A model generated the notes under the pieces. The model had not been told where the DNA came from. It did not search any database and saw only the letters and a program-made list of their open reading frames with translations. Below are positions 51,740-63,482 of a stretch of DNA of 64,000 nucleotides, one piece after another (the first letter of the stretch is position 1; the number at the start of each line of letters is the position of its first letter). The stretch covers positions 650,001 to 714,000 of the forward strand of contig JAWQUS010000009.1 of assembly GCA_036365455.1 (NCBI GenBank). Direction: 5' to 3'. The position numbers and the translations under genes were made by a program. This stretch comes from Macrosoma leucophasiata. Its lineage: Eukaryota; Arthropoda; Insecta; Lepidoptera; Hedylidae.

Positions 51740-52312
51740 TTACTGACCCAGGGTTAAAGTCCCATGGAGTGCGGGTTAATTAGTGTGTCGTTTTTCCGGA
51801 ACGCCGTCAGCTGATCTTATTGACGGATTGTGTGCTCTCGGTTTTATGTTGTCCTGACGATTCTAGATCTTATTAGTTTTGATAGTAACACGTTTTAGAT
51901 TAAGTTTAAGAAAATAAATTAAAATGATGAAATAACCTTTAACCCTGCAGTGTACTTGCAAGTTACAAAATAATAGAGAAATATAATAATAAATTGTCAA
52001 TGTTAACTGTAGTAAATGGTGTCATAATCTTTTTAACTGACAAAGTCACAAGTTTTTGGAGTCGAGCGCATGTAACACGTTTATTTATATAAGACCTGAA
52101 GACAGCTTGCAAGGGTGGTTAATAGAAACATACCCTTGAATACTCTGCTTGTGAATAAATGTTATGATTCGAAAAAGAGAATTCAATATTTGATGCAAAA
52201 CTGTGACTTGTTCAAAACTTAAATATAAATCTCTCTTGGATGGAATTTTACAAACTGAATCATGCCTATCGTCTATTTAAGGGTGTTGTACCAAATTATA
52301 CAGAATCAGAAA
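51740..52312. other. Intergenic, nothing recognised
   Basis: AT-rich, no supported gene. Confidence 0.45.
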
Positions 52313-52930
52313 TTCATTTATTGATTGAGGGTGAAAAGTACCACTTATGATAAGTCAAAAACAAACAAATTAAAGTGAACAACAATTGATATATTTAAAC
52401 AGAACTGGTGGTAGAGCTCCAGTGACGAAGCTCGCGGGCGTAGGCACCACCGCATTACCTTATTTACTTGCCGCTAAATAGCCTCTTCTTAGTTCAGTCT
52501 TTCTTTTGACGTTAGTTTCGAAGACTCCCATTTTAAAACCAATATTATTAAACACTTGTAAAATTACATATGAATTATGTATAGTTTCAGCATTGAGGAC
52601 GTTTTTCTCCATTTTAGTTATGACAAACCATTTTTTTTCAGCCTTTTAATAGTGTTTGGTATTATCTTAGAATCCTTAGTGTGAAAGACTCAATCTTGGC
52701 TAGTTTTTTGATATTTGTTATATGAGGTGAGCTCCCACAGCATACGTCTAGTTGCGATAATTTAATTAAAAAGTGGCTTGAAAAAATGTAAAAATTCGAA
52801 CTCGTATAGCCGAGTCGTTGTTTAATAATTACTGTTTTAGCCTCTGGTTTTTGCGTTAGTGTCTAAAGGCTGCAGTCATCACTTATCATCAAGGTGAACT
52901 TCATGCTTGTTTGCCACCTTCACCACATTA
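52313..52930 (+). repeat. LINE-tail fragment and split SINE family 1
   Basis: 52313-52400 matches 45484-45580 (LINE 3' UTR). 52402-52475 is the SINE 5' part and 52840-52930 its 3' part (GGCTGCAGTCATCACTTATC), with about 360 bp of unrelated sequence between. Confidence 0.55.
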
Positions 52931-52959
52931 AAAAAAATCTAAAAGATTGTCTGAAAAAA

Positions 52960-53060
52960 AAATTCTGCGACTACTTATCCAATACACTTATTTCCTACAA
53001 TTTAAAATATCTCCGACTACTTATCCAATACACATACATACAAACAATTTAAAATTCTAC
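52960..53060. repeat. Short tandem duplication
   Basis: CGACTACTTATCCAATACAC followed by AATTTAAAAT occurs twice, about 50 bp apart. Confidence 0.7.
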
Positions 53061-53567
53061 GCTCTGACTAAGATAGAAAGATATAACCCATATATCAAAC
53101 TTAATGCTGTTGGTGTAGCTGTAGTGTGGAAACTTGAAAGCGTAATCAGTCTACTGGTAAAGAACGCCACCACTCGCCTCGGTTACATGGCAATGTAAGG
53201 CTGCGTTATTATTTCAAAAGCTTTTATGTTCACCTTAAAAAAAAATTACGAGATGAAAACTGCAACTGCAGTAAGATTTTAGCTATCATAAATTGTCATG
53301 ATACGTTAATCTTAATATATCAGATTTTTTTAGGGTTCCGTATTAAACAAGGAACCCATAATAGTTTCGCCATGTCCATCTGTGTGTCTGTCTGTCTGTC
53401 TGTCTGTCTGACCCTAATTTGAAATTGGGCACAAATATACACCTTAATCACGCTGTCAAAGTGGTAGAATAAAAACATGAATTTTTATTTTCTTTAGGGT
53501 ACTTTCCCTGCATGTAACGCGCTTTTTTTTTTAATTTTTCGTTTTCTATGTAGTGTGGGATTTTTTT

Positions 53568-53852
53568 TTTATGTAATGTAAGTGGCAAACAAGCATGCAG
53601 TTCACATTGATGTTAAGTGATGACTGCAGCCTATAGACACCCACATGAAGACCAAGGCCAAAATGCAGATGCGTTATCACTCCTGAGGCCTAAGGTGTTA
53701 TGCCTCTGTGCCGGAAATTACAGGGCCGTACATTACCACCTGACCGGAACACGATACTGCTGAACACTACCATTTAGCGGCAAGTAAATTAGGTAATGCG
53801 GTGGTGCCTACGCCCGCGAGCTCCGTCACTGGAGCTCTACCACCAGTAAATA
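53568..53852 (-). repeat. SINE-like family 1 nested in GTCT-repeat element
   Basis: Full-length minus-strand copy from ATGTAATGTAAGTGGCAAAC to GGAGCTCTACCACCAGTAAA. Confidence 0.8.
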
Positions 53853-54017
53853 TCGTTGGATAAGTCTTTTAAAAGTGTTAAGGGTGTGCAAACATCATTT
53901 TTCGATTTAATTAATTATTCGTGAATTATTAAGCTTTAAACAGCCAATTTACGATAGAGTCAAGTGTCCCCCCTCCCCTCTACAAACTAAACGGTTATTC
54001 TAACACGTTATATTCAA

Positions 54018-54131
54018 CAACTGCTACATGGGCCAAAACGTAACCGGCGAATCGTGGGTGTTTGCATGTATGCTTGAATGCATGCATTTACCTCTGCCTA
54101 CCCCTTCGGGGATTACAGGCGTGAAGTTACG
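54018..54131 (+). repeat. SINE family 3, 5'-truncated, nested
   Basis: 3' portion only, flanked by the 10-bp duplication TTATATTCAA (54008-54017 and 54132-54141). Confidence 0.82.
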
Positions 54132-54869
54132 TTATATTCAAACGTTACGGCAATAGTAGATACATATAACGAAATTAAAAGGAAAACTATCACACTTAAG
54201 TTGGCTTTACATGTTTGCGAATAATAGTCGATTAAATGTATTATACTCGAAAATTTTGAACAACTCCATAGAAAATATTTACTTATTTTCTTCATTATAT
54301 TATTCAAACCTAAAAAACTATGGAACCCTACACTGCGCGTGGCCCGACACGCTCTTGATCGGGTTTTTTTCACAATAATTCGTTTGGGCGAAATGTCTAT
54401 GTTCTTGCAAAATCGTGTTTCTTCTATATTCAATAAGTTGACACCTTCGACGAGAATAAACTCTTAAAATTAAGCTCTACATGCATCTATTACTTATTGG
54501 TTTCGTATCTCATGATATTTTATATGGGAATATGCTAATTTAATGAATTTTATACACTGGTTGGCCTTTGGCTGGCATAAATAGAAATCAATACATGAAA
54601 GTGTTCTTGGGAGATGGGTGAGGGTCAAATTCAGTTAACTATATTGTTAAGACCCAAAGTTCTCGAAGAAATTTAGGGTAACTACTGACTGATGTAATAT
54701 CAGGGAACACGACGCTTTACCACACGGGGGGCGCTTTATACGGTGGCAATAAAAATACATTTGATTGATTTTGGACATGCGGTGAATTCCCTGCACTCTC
54801 TTCTCCAATTAGTGCACTTTACTAGAGATGATGTATGTAACTATTTCATATTGAGATTGGCTGTGCTCC

Positions 54870-55470
54870 GACGTTCCGCTGTCCGCTGTTCGTGCTGTTT
54901 AACCCGAATACACCGCAATACCTTCAAAATAATTTTAGTTATGCATGTGATGCGCACTGTCGAGCGTTACGTTCATCAAAAAATCTTCTTTTAAGCACCC
55001 CTATTCACACTTCTTCTTTCTTTTCACAATCTTTCTCAGTAGAAGCAGTTCGCTTGTGGAATTCTTTGCCTGTGTCAATTAGACAGGCTCAAACTATTCT
55101 AAATTTTAAAAAACTGGTTAAAGAACACTATCTTTCTCTCTAAATATGTATTTTACCTCTTATATTCATTTTCTCCTTCCCTTCATAGATTTGTTAACGT
55201 CCTTTTTCGTTTTTCCCTTCAACCCATCGCTGTCGCTGCACCGTGCTCTGGATGGTCTCTCAAATTAGTTATGTGTAATGTTTTCTTTGTTCTTGTACAC
55301 CCTACTATTTCTTTCTTTCTATTTGTTTTCCTTATTTATTTAGGTTATCTGGAAGAAATTGCTCTTTTAGCAATAAGACCGCCATTTGTACTGTGCTTCT
55401 TTTGTCTTACTACTATGTATTTTACTTGGTGTACAATAAAGAGTAATGTTGTTGTTGTTCCACTTGCTTT
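54870..55470 (+). mobile_element. LINE 3' end with ORF2 C-terminus
   Basis: A frame at 54892-55140 reads STPIHTSSFFSQSFSVEAVR then LWNSLPVSIRQAQ and LKKLVKEHYLSL-like sequence, the C-terminal signature of Jockey/CR1-type LINE ORF2. A T/C-rich 3' UTR follows, ending TGTACAATAAAGAGTAATG and (GTT)n. 5'-truncated. The 54373-54869 stretch before it is unassigned. Confidence 0.65.
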
Positions 55471-56739
55471 TTGAAGAGAGGTATGATGGTATGGAGGTGA
55501 GATGTGAATGGTAGGTAATACCTATACTGCACAAAAAAATCAAAGAGATCTGGTTGTACCAGAGATACGCGCGCTCAAATAAACACTTGGTATGCGTGTC
55601 TGACTCGAAATCAGCTGTTTCATTCTTCAAATCTTCGTAATTTGCAAAACAATCAGACGGTCCAATGCAGTAACATTCGCCACAGTTTAACATGAATATG
55701 AAAAATGCTTCAGAGATTAATGTTGACTTGTGGTAGTTACGGAGTCATATATCACCATCCAATTGCAGTGCAGTTGCGGCGAGCATTGTTAAGTGTAGAT
55801 TGATGACTTGCATCTCTTGCGCTTGTTCTAGAAACATTAAATTTGATATTATACTGCCCTCCTCTTTTTATCTATTGCGAGCTATAGTCTTAAAAATTCT
55901 TTGTTTTCAAAAATTCTATTTTGATCAAGACAGACATTCTTGCCCGCCACCTTCTTTTTAGAAATTTTAAGGCTAAAGCCTTGATAACGATACAGAAAAC
56001 CTAAATATTATAGGGTAAACTATTAGATTCAAATCTTTTCGTTACAACAATATCCAGTTGGTTGGCCAAGTATAACGATTGAAGGCAAAGCGAAAGTATC
56101 CAATAGATTCTGAAGGTCGATATATTGATCATACGGCAGATATTTTATTTAGGTTACGATTTTGCTAAGCAATTTTCTCCACACGTGTATATTATTCGCA
56201 CATAATTTTAATAAGAACTTAAATAGTATAAATTGCACTATAACCTGCGTTTTTAAAAATCTACTTTAGATCTTTCAACTGATATCGTCCTGTGTAAGCA
56301 ATTAATTGAAAACAGGAAATTTAGTGGCGATCGCTATCTGGTTCATTAGTCATGATGGGTACACCTTTAGCTACAATCGCACGTTGTTGGTAAGCAACTA
56401 TTGCTCATTGTAGAGAAATTTAAAAACGAATTAATGTTGAGCACCAATTTGTTTTATTTGTCGTAGTAGGTTAAGGACAAGCTTAGAATAAGCCTTTTTA
56501 GGGTTTCATAGCCCTGCAAAGGAACTGTCATATTTTCGCTATGTTCGTCCTTCGGTTTGTCTGGTCCATTTGTCCGCAGCTCAGTGACTATTGGCACCAG
56601 AAATCTGTAATTTGTCAAATAAGTTACGCCAACCTAAAAAAAATTACTAGAGAAAATTCTGAAATATAATTTTAGTGTACATCTAGTACGCGTAAACTTG
56701 GGATATTATTTTTATTCCTCGCGTATCCTATATTGTGGA
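55471..56739. other. Intergenic, nothing recognised
   Basis: AT-rich unique-looking sequence. About 56500-56580 weakly resembles the AGGGTTCC element start (TTTTAGGGTTTCATAGCCCT). Confidence 0.45.
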
Positions 56740-56892
56740 GATTGAGCAGATCGTTGGTGGTAATGTGCCCGGAGATGTAAGCAGGCTCGCCATCTGTTAT
56801 ATGGGCAGAAACATTACCGGCGAATCGAGCGTGTTTGTATGCATCCATTTACCTCTGCCTACCCCTTCGGGGTTTACACGCATGAAGTTACA
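56740..56892 (+). repeat. SINE family 3, 5'-truncated
   Basis: From GGTGGTAATGTGCCCGGAGA to ACGCATGAAGTTACATGCG. The following 56893-57340 is unassigned. Confidence 0.7.
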
Positions 56893-57344
56893 TGCGTATC
56901 TTGAAATGTTGACAACGTTGTGTTCTGCTTGATTACTTTATTTGGTAGGTCCATAAATACATTATTGATTATAAAATGCTAAAGAATTTATTATTCTATT
57001 ATTACCTTACTTCTGAATAAATTTAATTTAGGTCATCTCTATTTAAGTGGATTCTTCGAAGGTATACAAAGTGAATAACTAATGAATTTTGAAGTATTAT
57101 TATCCTTTCCCTTTCTTGCTCAGCTCAGAGTGAAAAAAGATAATCATCTTTTTTAGATAAGTTTCTTGCCAATTTGTTATTCTCTTTTGTTTTAAAATTC
57201 CCTATAGAATAAAACACTAAATATTAAATAAGGCTCTATAGTGAACCTTTGGCGTGTATATTAAATCTGTAAAAAGCATTTACAGATGTAGAAGTAATAC
57301 TTCATAATACATACTAAGAGACAGAGAAGAAATACTTCTGCAGG

Positions 57345-57765
57345 ACTTCGGTAGCTCAGTTGGAAGAGCGGCAGGACTAGATTCCCAGTGGCCGCGAGTT
57401 CGAGTCTCGCCTGAAGTCAAATTTTTCTTTCCATTTTTCTTTAAATAAAAATATATTTCACAAGCATGTGTTAATGCGAAATAATATAAAACAATTATTA
57501 AGGGTAAAAGCGACTTCTTTACGATATTTAATAAACTGCAAAGTTTATTATATCGGTTGCCTAACTAGCATAGTGTGGCAATAGATTGCGCTACTGCCAC
57601 CATAAGGCAATGAAATAAATGTGAAGGAAAGATTTCACAAATCGAGCAGGACTTCGGTAGCTCAGTTGGAAGAGCGGCTGGACTAGATTCCCAGTGGCCG
57701 CGAGTTCGAGTCTCGCCTGAAGTCAAATTTTTCTTTCCATTTTTCTTTAAATAAAAAAGAAATAC
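57345..57765 (+). repeat. tRNA-derived repeat family 2, tandem dimer
   Basis: Two plus-strand tRNA-like cores (about 57342-57418 and 57648-57723), about 305 bp apart, each followed by AAATTTTTCTTTCC. Both share the variants CTTCGGTAGCTCAGTTGG and CCCAGTGGCCG, showing that they duplicated together. Confidence 0.78.
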
Positions 57766-57789
57766 TTCTTTTCATTTTTAGCGTAATTT

Positions 57790-58040
57790 TACGGTGGTTA
57801 TTCCATTCCGGAACGAGGCGACGCTACTGCCCTGTAGCAGAAGAGAAATCTCCGCTTGTCAATCAACCGAACAATGGCGGCCAAACCATTCCAACAGGGC
57901 GGTTGTAAATGCAACAATGCAGGGTGGGCAGCATTTAGTGCTAATACTACCTCCTATCCGGTCACTAATCTGCGTGATTGCCACGCTTGGCATTTCCATG
58001 ACATGCCATCATTTCCGCCCAGGTTGATGCACAACTGTCG
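57790..58040 (+). other. GC-richer segment, unidentified
   Basis: Less AT-rich than its surroundings (CCATTCCGGAACGAGGCGAC, ACCATTCCAACAGGGCGGTT). The short frames are not recognised. It may be a LINE fragment. Confidence 0.3.
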
Positions 58041-58045
58041 GCATC

Positions 58046-58280
58046 TGGGGGAAGCAGTTCACATTGATGTTAAGTAATGACTGCAGCCTATAGACACCCA
58101 CACTAAGTTCAAGGTCAAAATGCAGATACGTTACCACTCCTAAGGCCTAAGGTGTTATGCCTCTGTGCCGGAAATTACAGGGCCGTACATCACCACCTGA
58201 CCGGAACACGATAGTGCTGAACACTACCATTTAGCGGCAAGTATATTAGGTAATGCCGTGGTGCCTACACCCGCGAGCTC
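58046..58280 (-). repeat. SINE-like family 1
   Basis: Minus-strand, from GGGGGAAGCAGTTCACATTG to CCCGCGAGCTCC. Sequence from 58281 to 58900 is unassigned; 58725-58815 is a CpG-rich patch (GACGACTCCGACACGGTGCG). Confidence 0.75.
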
Positions 58281-58904
58281 CTGGAATCCTATGTCAAATT
58301 TCTTGATATAGGATTCCATTCAGGGCTAACTCTTTATATTAAAAGAGGCTTATCTTTGGCTTGTTTTGCCTGATAACTCTGGCACCAGATTTTACTACCT
58401 AACAAGTATGTTCTATGTAATCATATCCATTGTTTTATATTATTTCGCTTTAAATAAAATAATCATATCCATCCTGGATCATTGGTCAAATCCAAGACTA
58501 TATTAAGCCAGTTAGGAAATAATTCAATGTCATTCAAAATGTATACCCAGAAGTAGAATATAGACTATGACAGATAAAACTCGCGCCTAGTCTACTTCCA
58601 CTTAAAATCAACGACGACATCCTAAAATATTCCATCGCAAAATTCTCACTACAATTTCTAATGAAACTAGTTTATTCAAGAAATTTCGTGGCTATCTCAA
58701 TGATTTGCCGAGCAAAATGTTTGGCCATATTCCGGGGACGTGACGACTCCGACACGGTGCGATCGTATCGAGCACGATGCGTCTCCGGAGCGCCTCGGCG
58801 TCGCTTATCTGATGGATCACGCTATTTTGGTTAGCTTAAAATTGCTTGGTGTCTAATAGCGTTTCAGAAATAACGGTATAAAGTATTTTAGTAGCTTGTT
58901 CTTA

Positions 58905-59510
58905 TAACGTAACTTCAAGCCCGTAATCCCTGAAGGGGTAGGCAGAGGTAAATGCATGCATTCAGTCATACATGCAAACACGCACAATTTGCCGGTTACG
59001 GTTTTTGGCCCATGCATGTAACAGGTGGCGAGCCTTCTGCCATCTCCGGGCACATTACCAAACTCCAAGGTACTGAGAAATTTTCAGAAAATGTATTTTA
59101 TTTTAAAGAAAAAATGGAAAGAAAAATTTGACTTCAGGCGAGACTCGAACTCGCGGCCTACTGGGAATCTAGTCCAGCCGCTCTTCCAATTGAGCTACTG
59201 AAGTCCTGCCCAATTTGTCAAATCTTTCCTTCACATTTATTTCCTTGCTTTATGGTAGCAGTAGCGCCATCTATTACCAACCATGCTAGTTAGTCAACTT
59301 TTTCTTTAAAATAAAATATATTTCAAAAGCATTTGTTAATGCGAAATAATATAAAAACAATTTCAGAAAATGGAAAAATACCAATTGAACCAGAGATGAA
59401 GGATATTAAACCGTTGTCTCTGATAGACCCCAACCCGGGAATCGAACCCAATACTTACAGCGTAGTAGTAGTGGCCTGCTACCACTAGACTACTGAGTAG
59501 TTAGTTAGTG
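58905..59510 (-). repeat. SINE family 3 split by a family-2 insertion
   Basis: The 3' part is at 58905-59093 and the 5' tRNA-like head at 59361-59510 (ending CCACTAGACTACTGAGTAG). The gap is a family-2 repeat. Confidence 0.85.
59094..59360 (-). repeat. tRNA-derived repeat family 2 inserted in SINE family 3
   Basis: Contains one minus-strand tRNA-like core (about 59130-59205). Flanked by the 12-bp duplication TTTCAGAAAATG (59082-59093 and 59361-59372), direct evidence that family 2 moves by target-site-duplicating insertion. Its right end carries a plus-oriented tail (CTTTAAAATAAAATATATTT). Confidence 0.88.
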
Positions 59511-59634
59511 AGGCTTGTTTTTATATCACTTAAATTTGAATAGACTTTAGAGTTGAGTAAAATTATCTATCTGAAAAATTCCATAATATCGATACTCCAT
59601 TCGACAGTATCGATTAAGTCAATAGAGTTTTTTT

Positions 59635-59745
59635 AATGTAATGAAGGTGGCAAACAAAAATGCAGTTCACATTAACGTAAAGGCACTTACATAAAGACCA
59701 GCGGTCAATATGCAGATGCGTTGCCACCCCTGAAACCTTCGTTGT
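59635..59745 (-). repeat. SINE-like family 1, fragment
   Basis: GTGGCAAACAAAAATGCAGT to CAGATGCGTTGCCACCCCTG, with an internal deletion. Confidence 0.65.
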
Positions 59746-59749
59746 TTTT

Positions 59750-60840
59750 ATTTATTTATTTATTTATTTATTTCAATTTCAATTTATTTTTGCTTGTTAC
59801 ATGGTACATTTATGGTCTTACAATTAAATTTTATGAGCTAAATACATGTAACACCCCGTAGGGGCATCGCAAAAACTTACTATTACTCGTAGGGAGTCTA
59901 ACTTACTATATAAACTTTAATGCACCTAGTACATAAGGCGGACTTAATGCCATAGGGCATTCTCTACCAGTCAACCTTGAGGTAGTGGGATACTAATAGT
60001 AGGGGTGCAATAATAAAAACTATATGGACAGTAAGAAATAGGTATTGTTTAGAAACAAAAACATTATAAATTGTATTTAACAATCAATGAAAATAATTAT
60101 TATATTTACGAATCATAAATAATATATACATAACTTATACAGTATATAGATAATATATACAATAATATATTGTGGAGGAACGGTTGGAAGTGTTCCTCCG
60201 ACGAAAAGGGAGGATCCTCCGACCAGGCGAGATGATAGCGCCTGGCGGGCCGCGGCCCAACGTTGGGAAGTTGTATATATGCCAACTCTTGAGAAATCTT
60301 CGTATGTGCGATGTAATTTGACTGCACGCCATCTATCGTACTAGACAAGTACTGTAAGGTTTCATTGTATTCCACTAGTTGGCGCCTTAATGTAGTGGAC
60401 GCTACATCACTCCCCTCCAAGACCGGAGGTTGATATGATCGAGACAGCTGTCAGAGCTTTTCGCGGAGCTGTGCCAATACCATATGGTCCCATGCCGCAA
60501 GTCCCAGTGAGTCGGGTGCGAAGGTCCTCAGTGAGTCGAGGTAGTAGTAGTGGACGCTACAATATTATAAATATATATGCATAGGACGACAGAAAGTTAA
60601 AACTAAGGCATCGATTCCAGGAAGTGACTATAGAGCTTTCGTTTGAATGAAAACTTAGAGGGAGACTTACGGATTTCAAGGGGCAGCGTGTTCCAGAGCT
60701 TAATCGCAGATATTACCAAAGATTTAAACAAAAAAACAGAATGGTGGGAAGGTATTGCAAGCGTCAAATTTGAAAAAAAATGTTTTGTCTCTGTGATAGT
60801 TATTACGGAGCAATAAATAACCATTGGATGCCTCAAACTT
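59750..60840 (-). mobile_element. LINE 3' end split by a gypsy-type LTR fragment
   Basis: A minus-strand ORF2 C-terminus at 60603-60836 (SLVISAIKLWNTLPLEIRKS then FKRKLYSHFLESMP) and 3' UTR at 59750-60160 ((TTTA)n end, GCGGACTTAATGCCATAGGG). The two parts are separated by LTR-type sequence at about 60165-60564. Confidence 0.65.
60165..60564 (-). mobile_element. Gypsy-type retrotransposon remnant (end of pol plus LTR)
   Basis: On the minus strand: GTAGCGTCCACTACTACTAC, then a GC-rich coding-like end (TCCGGTCTTGGAGGGGAGTG, LEGSDVA), then TGTAGCGTCCACTACATTAA and LTR sequence matching 45051-45297. The GTAGCGTCCACTAC motif occurs at both ends of the polyprotein-end segment. Family assignment is by layout only. 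Confidence 0.45.
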
Positions 60841-61387
60841 GAGAACGATATTAGTAAATATCGATATTGACACTATCTATAGCGATGCTTCCAAAAATTA
60901 CGTCTTTTGATACTTTCTGTTACCATAAACATACAACAACAATTAAATCGATATTGAAAGTTTTATTATTAACTCGATACTGTGAGTTCAGAAAGAGGCA
61001 ACACTATGTATCGATAGACCAATCATCTATTGATATTTTTTCTATGATCGATAGAAACAATATCGACCAAAAAAACGCAATAGACATTGAATTTAAAAAC
61101 CATCGAGATTCTTGTGAAAAAGTTCGAATCGAATCTAAGCTGCAGATGCTGATATCTGATAATATACAGTTTTTTTGTTATCACTTTGCAAATATTTTGC
61201 ATAACTGATTTCGTTTAATCAAAAGGGAACTGTGGAGAATTTCATTAAATTAATGTTCATTTTACAGAACATTCACGGAGTGAAAATAAGAGTAAGAAAA
61301 CTGAATATTATCTAGCTTGTGGAACTTAGATTCAAGTTGCGAGTTTTTGGATTGCAATAAAAGAACAATGATATAGAACTATGTATA
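60841..61387. other. Intergenic, TATCGAT-rich
   Basis: Several TATCGAT/ATCGATA-like words (about 60863, 60950, 61010, 61055). No gene. Confidence 0.4.
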
Positions 61388-61485
61388 TATCTTCACGCCA
61401 GGTCCCTAACGGGGTAGGCAGAGAGTGTAGAGCGCCAGATATCCCGGTTCTGACAAACCTCTCGTGCCTCGTCTACCTCCATATA
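61388..61485 (+). repeat. SINE-like family 4
   Basis: TATCTTCACGCCAGGTCCCT to CTCGTGCCTCGTCTACCTCC, followed by unassigned sequence to 61850. Confidence 0.75.
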
Positions 61486-61852
61486 GAACTATGACGCTAC
61501 AAAAATAGACATAACCCTAAGTACAGTTCCGGCTGATAGCTACGAGTATCACACTACAGCAAGACAGACGTAGCCCTAAATATTACAAACACCTAATTTA
61601 ATCTACGCATGTTTACCCAACGTGACAAAATATGTAATGTATAATCTGAAAGCCTGTTATTAAAAAATTGTAATGAATATAAATAATTACATTATTATTT
61701 TTCACTCGTTTTGTCACCTTTATCACAGAGACAAACCAACAAACCGGATCTCAGAGGTGAAGTAATGTCACTGCAAGTTAAGGTTTATTAATACTGGTTA
61801 TTTATATTAACACTTTCAGCTAGGTGTTGCGAAAGTTGCATTTTTTAATCTA

Positions 61853-62045
61853 TTGGAAGGGGCAAACAAGAATACAGTTCACAATGATGTTAAGTGATGA
61901 CTGCAGCCTATAGACACCCACACAAACAGCAAAGTCTTGTTAATGCAGATGCGTTACCACTCCTAGGGCTTAAGGTGTTATGCCTCTGTGCCGGAATATA
62001 CAGGGCCGTACATTACCAGCTGACCGGAACACGATAAGGCTGAAC
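61853..62045 (-). repeat. SINE-like family 1, 5'-truncated
   Basis: GGGGCAAACAAGAATACAGT to ACCAGCTGACCGGAACACGA, ending before the 5' third of the unit. Confidence 0.72.
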
Positions 62046-63135
62046 AGCGAAAAAGAGAACATAAAATCACTTAAAAAATAGCGCAACATACTAGATACGT
62101 ACATAGATCTGCTCTGAATGTGTGTCTCCTTTTAGCACCAAAAAGGTGGGCGATTCAGCAATATGCCAGGCGTGAGACTTGCGCTGATTTTCAATCGGAA
62201 CCCATTCATGATGTCAATTATAAGGTAAAGTCAAATTATGTTCACAAAAAAAAAGTGAACAAGATAAAAGATATCGCGAAAATAAAACAATGCGGTGGTG
62301 GTACCAAAAGCCCAAATCAACTTTTTCTGCTCAAAATATTATAATTTTTCTGATTAATCGACGTCAGTTCGCCATCCTTAGTAATTTTAATTCGTGGGGA
62401 ATTTCAAGCTGCGTAAATTATTATTGAGGACTGGTTAAGTGGGGGAAAAGGCGGGGATTTTACACCTCACCCATAAATAATGTCATGTCAATAAAAGTGT
62501 GTTTGTCACCACCAGTTAAAGTTGCATATTTTTATAATGTATCAAAAATGTATTTCCAACACATCCATTTAATATCTCCACAGAAAAACCAGAAACGAAG
62601 CTAACTGTGACTCTTGAAATAATTAGATTTGTCAAAGCCGCTTCATGAATAGCTACCCTTTATTATCTCTTGTTAAGGCGATGCATAATTGATTTGGAAG
62701 GCTCGCGGGGCTGCCCGAGTCTGTATTTTGTCAATGAGCACCCATTCGAAATTCAGTCATATTAACGTTCATTTAAGTTGAGATTCCCTCGCACTTATAT
62801 TAGCTAGATAAATTGCACTCGCTTAGTGCGCTTGGCAATGTAAAAAGTGAAAAGTTTCCCAGTCTGCTCTAATAGGAATATAAATATAGGGTGTGTTTTT
62901 AGCGGTCTGCGTTATAATGAAAATATAAAGTTTTGTTTTTAGTTATTAATGTATTTAATTTTAAGTGAGAAATGATAAACAGTTGAAATATGAAACATTT
63001 TTTAAAACAATTGCACTTGTAATATTATTATTAAAACTTTTTATGCGTTTTGTAAGTATTTACATTTTATTTAGGTACTGTATTTGGTTTACAATAATAA
63101 TTATTGTTAACTAAATACACTACGAAAATAAAATT
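62046..63135. other. Intergenic, nothing recognised
   Basis: AT-rich, no window repeats and no coding motifs. Confidence 0.45.
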
Positions 63136-63482
63136 TGAATACTGACAATAATGTCAGTTATGGATATGATATGCTCTCTTAGCACAATATCGTTAAATTT
63201 GGTTTTGTAATTAAAGGGGAATAAAATATTATAAATCAAGTTTTAACTTAACAGAAATTGGTATCTGAGATGATGTCAACTTTAGTAAAAAAATTATAAA
63301 TTTAATAAAAAAATTAATAAAAAATAAAATTTTAATAAACTTTGAATACTGACAATAATGTCAGGTATAGATATTATATGCTCTCTTAGCACAATATCGT
63401 TAAATTTGGTTTTGTAACTAAAGGGGAATATTATAAAACAAGTTTAAGTTAACAGAAATTGGTATCTGAGAAGATGTCAATT
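63136..63482. repeat. Imperfect tandem duplication, period about 205 bp
   Basis: TTGAATACTGACAATAATGT to GGTATCTGAGATGATGTCAA (63136-63280) recurs at about 63341-63480 with small indels. Confidence 0.85.

Larger units (their letters stand above)
53330..54372 (+). mobile_element. AGGGTTCC / GTCT-repeat element, copy 2, with two nested SINEs
   Basis: Starts TAGGGTTCCGTATTAAACAA, has (GTCT)n near 53390-53408, and ends CTATGGAACCCTACACTGCG with GGGTTTTTTT. It is colinear with 24912-25676. A family-1 SINE (53568-53852, minus) and a family-3 SINE (54018-54131, plus) are inserted within it. Confidence 0.7.

Noticed and set aside
52947..53198. 83-codon open frame
   Set aside because: Spans a local tandem duplication in AT-rich DNA, no motif, no splice context.
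60840..61130. Cluster of TATCGAT words as DRE-type promoter sites
   Set aside because: The region is AT-rich and the words are imperfect, with no associated gene or start site; could be chance.
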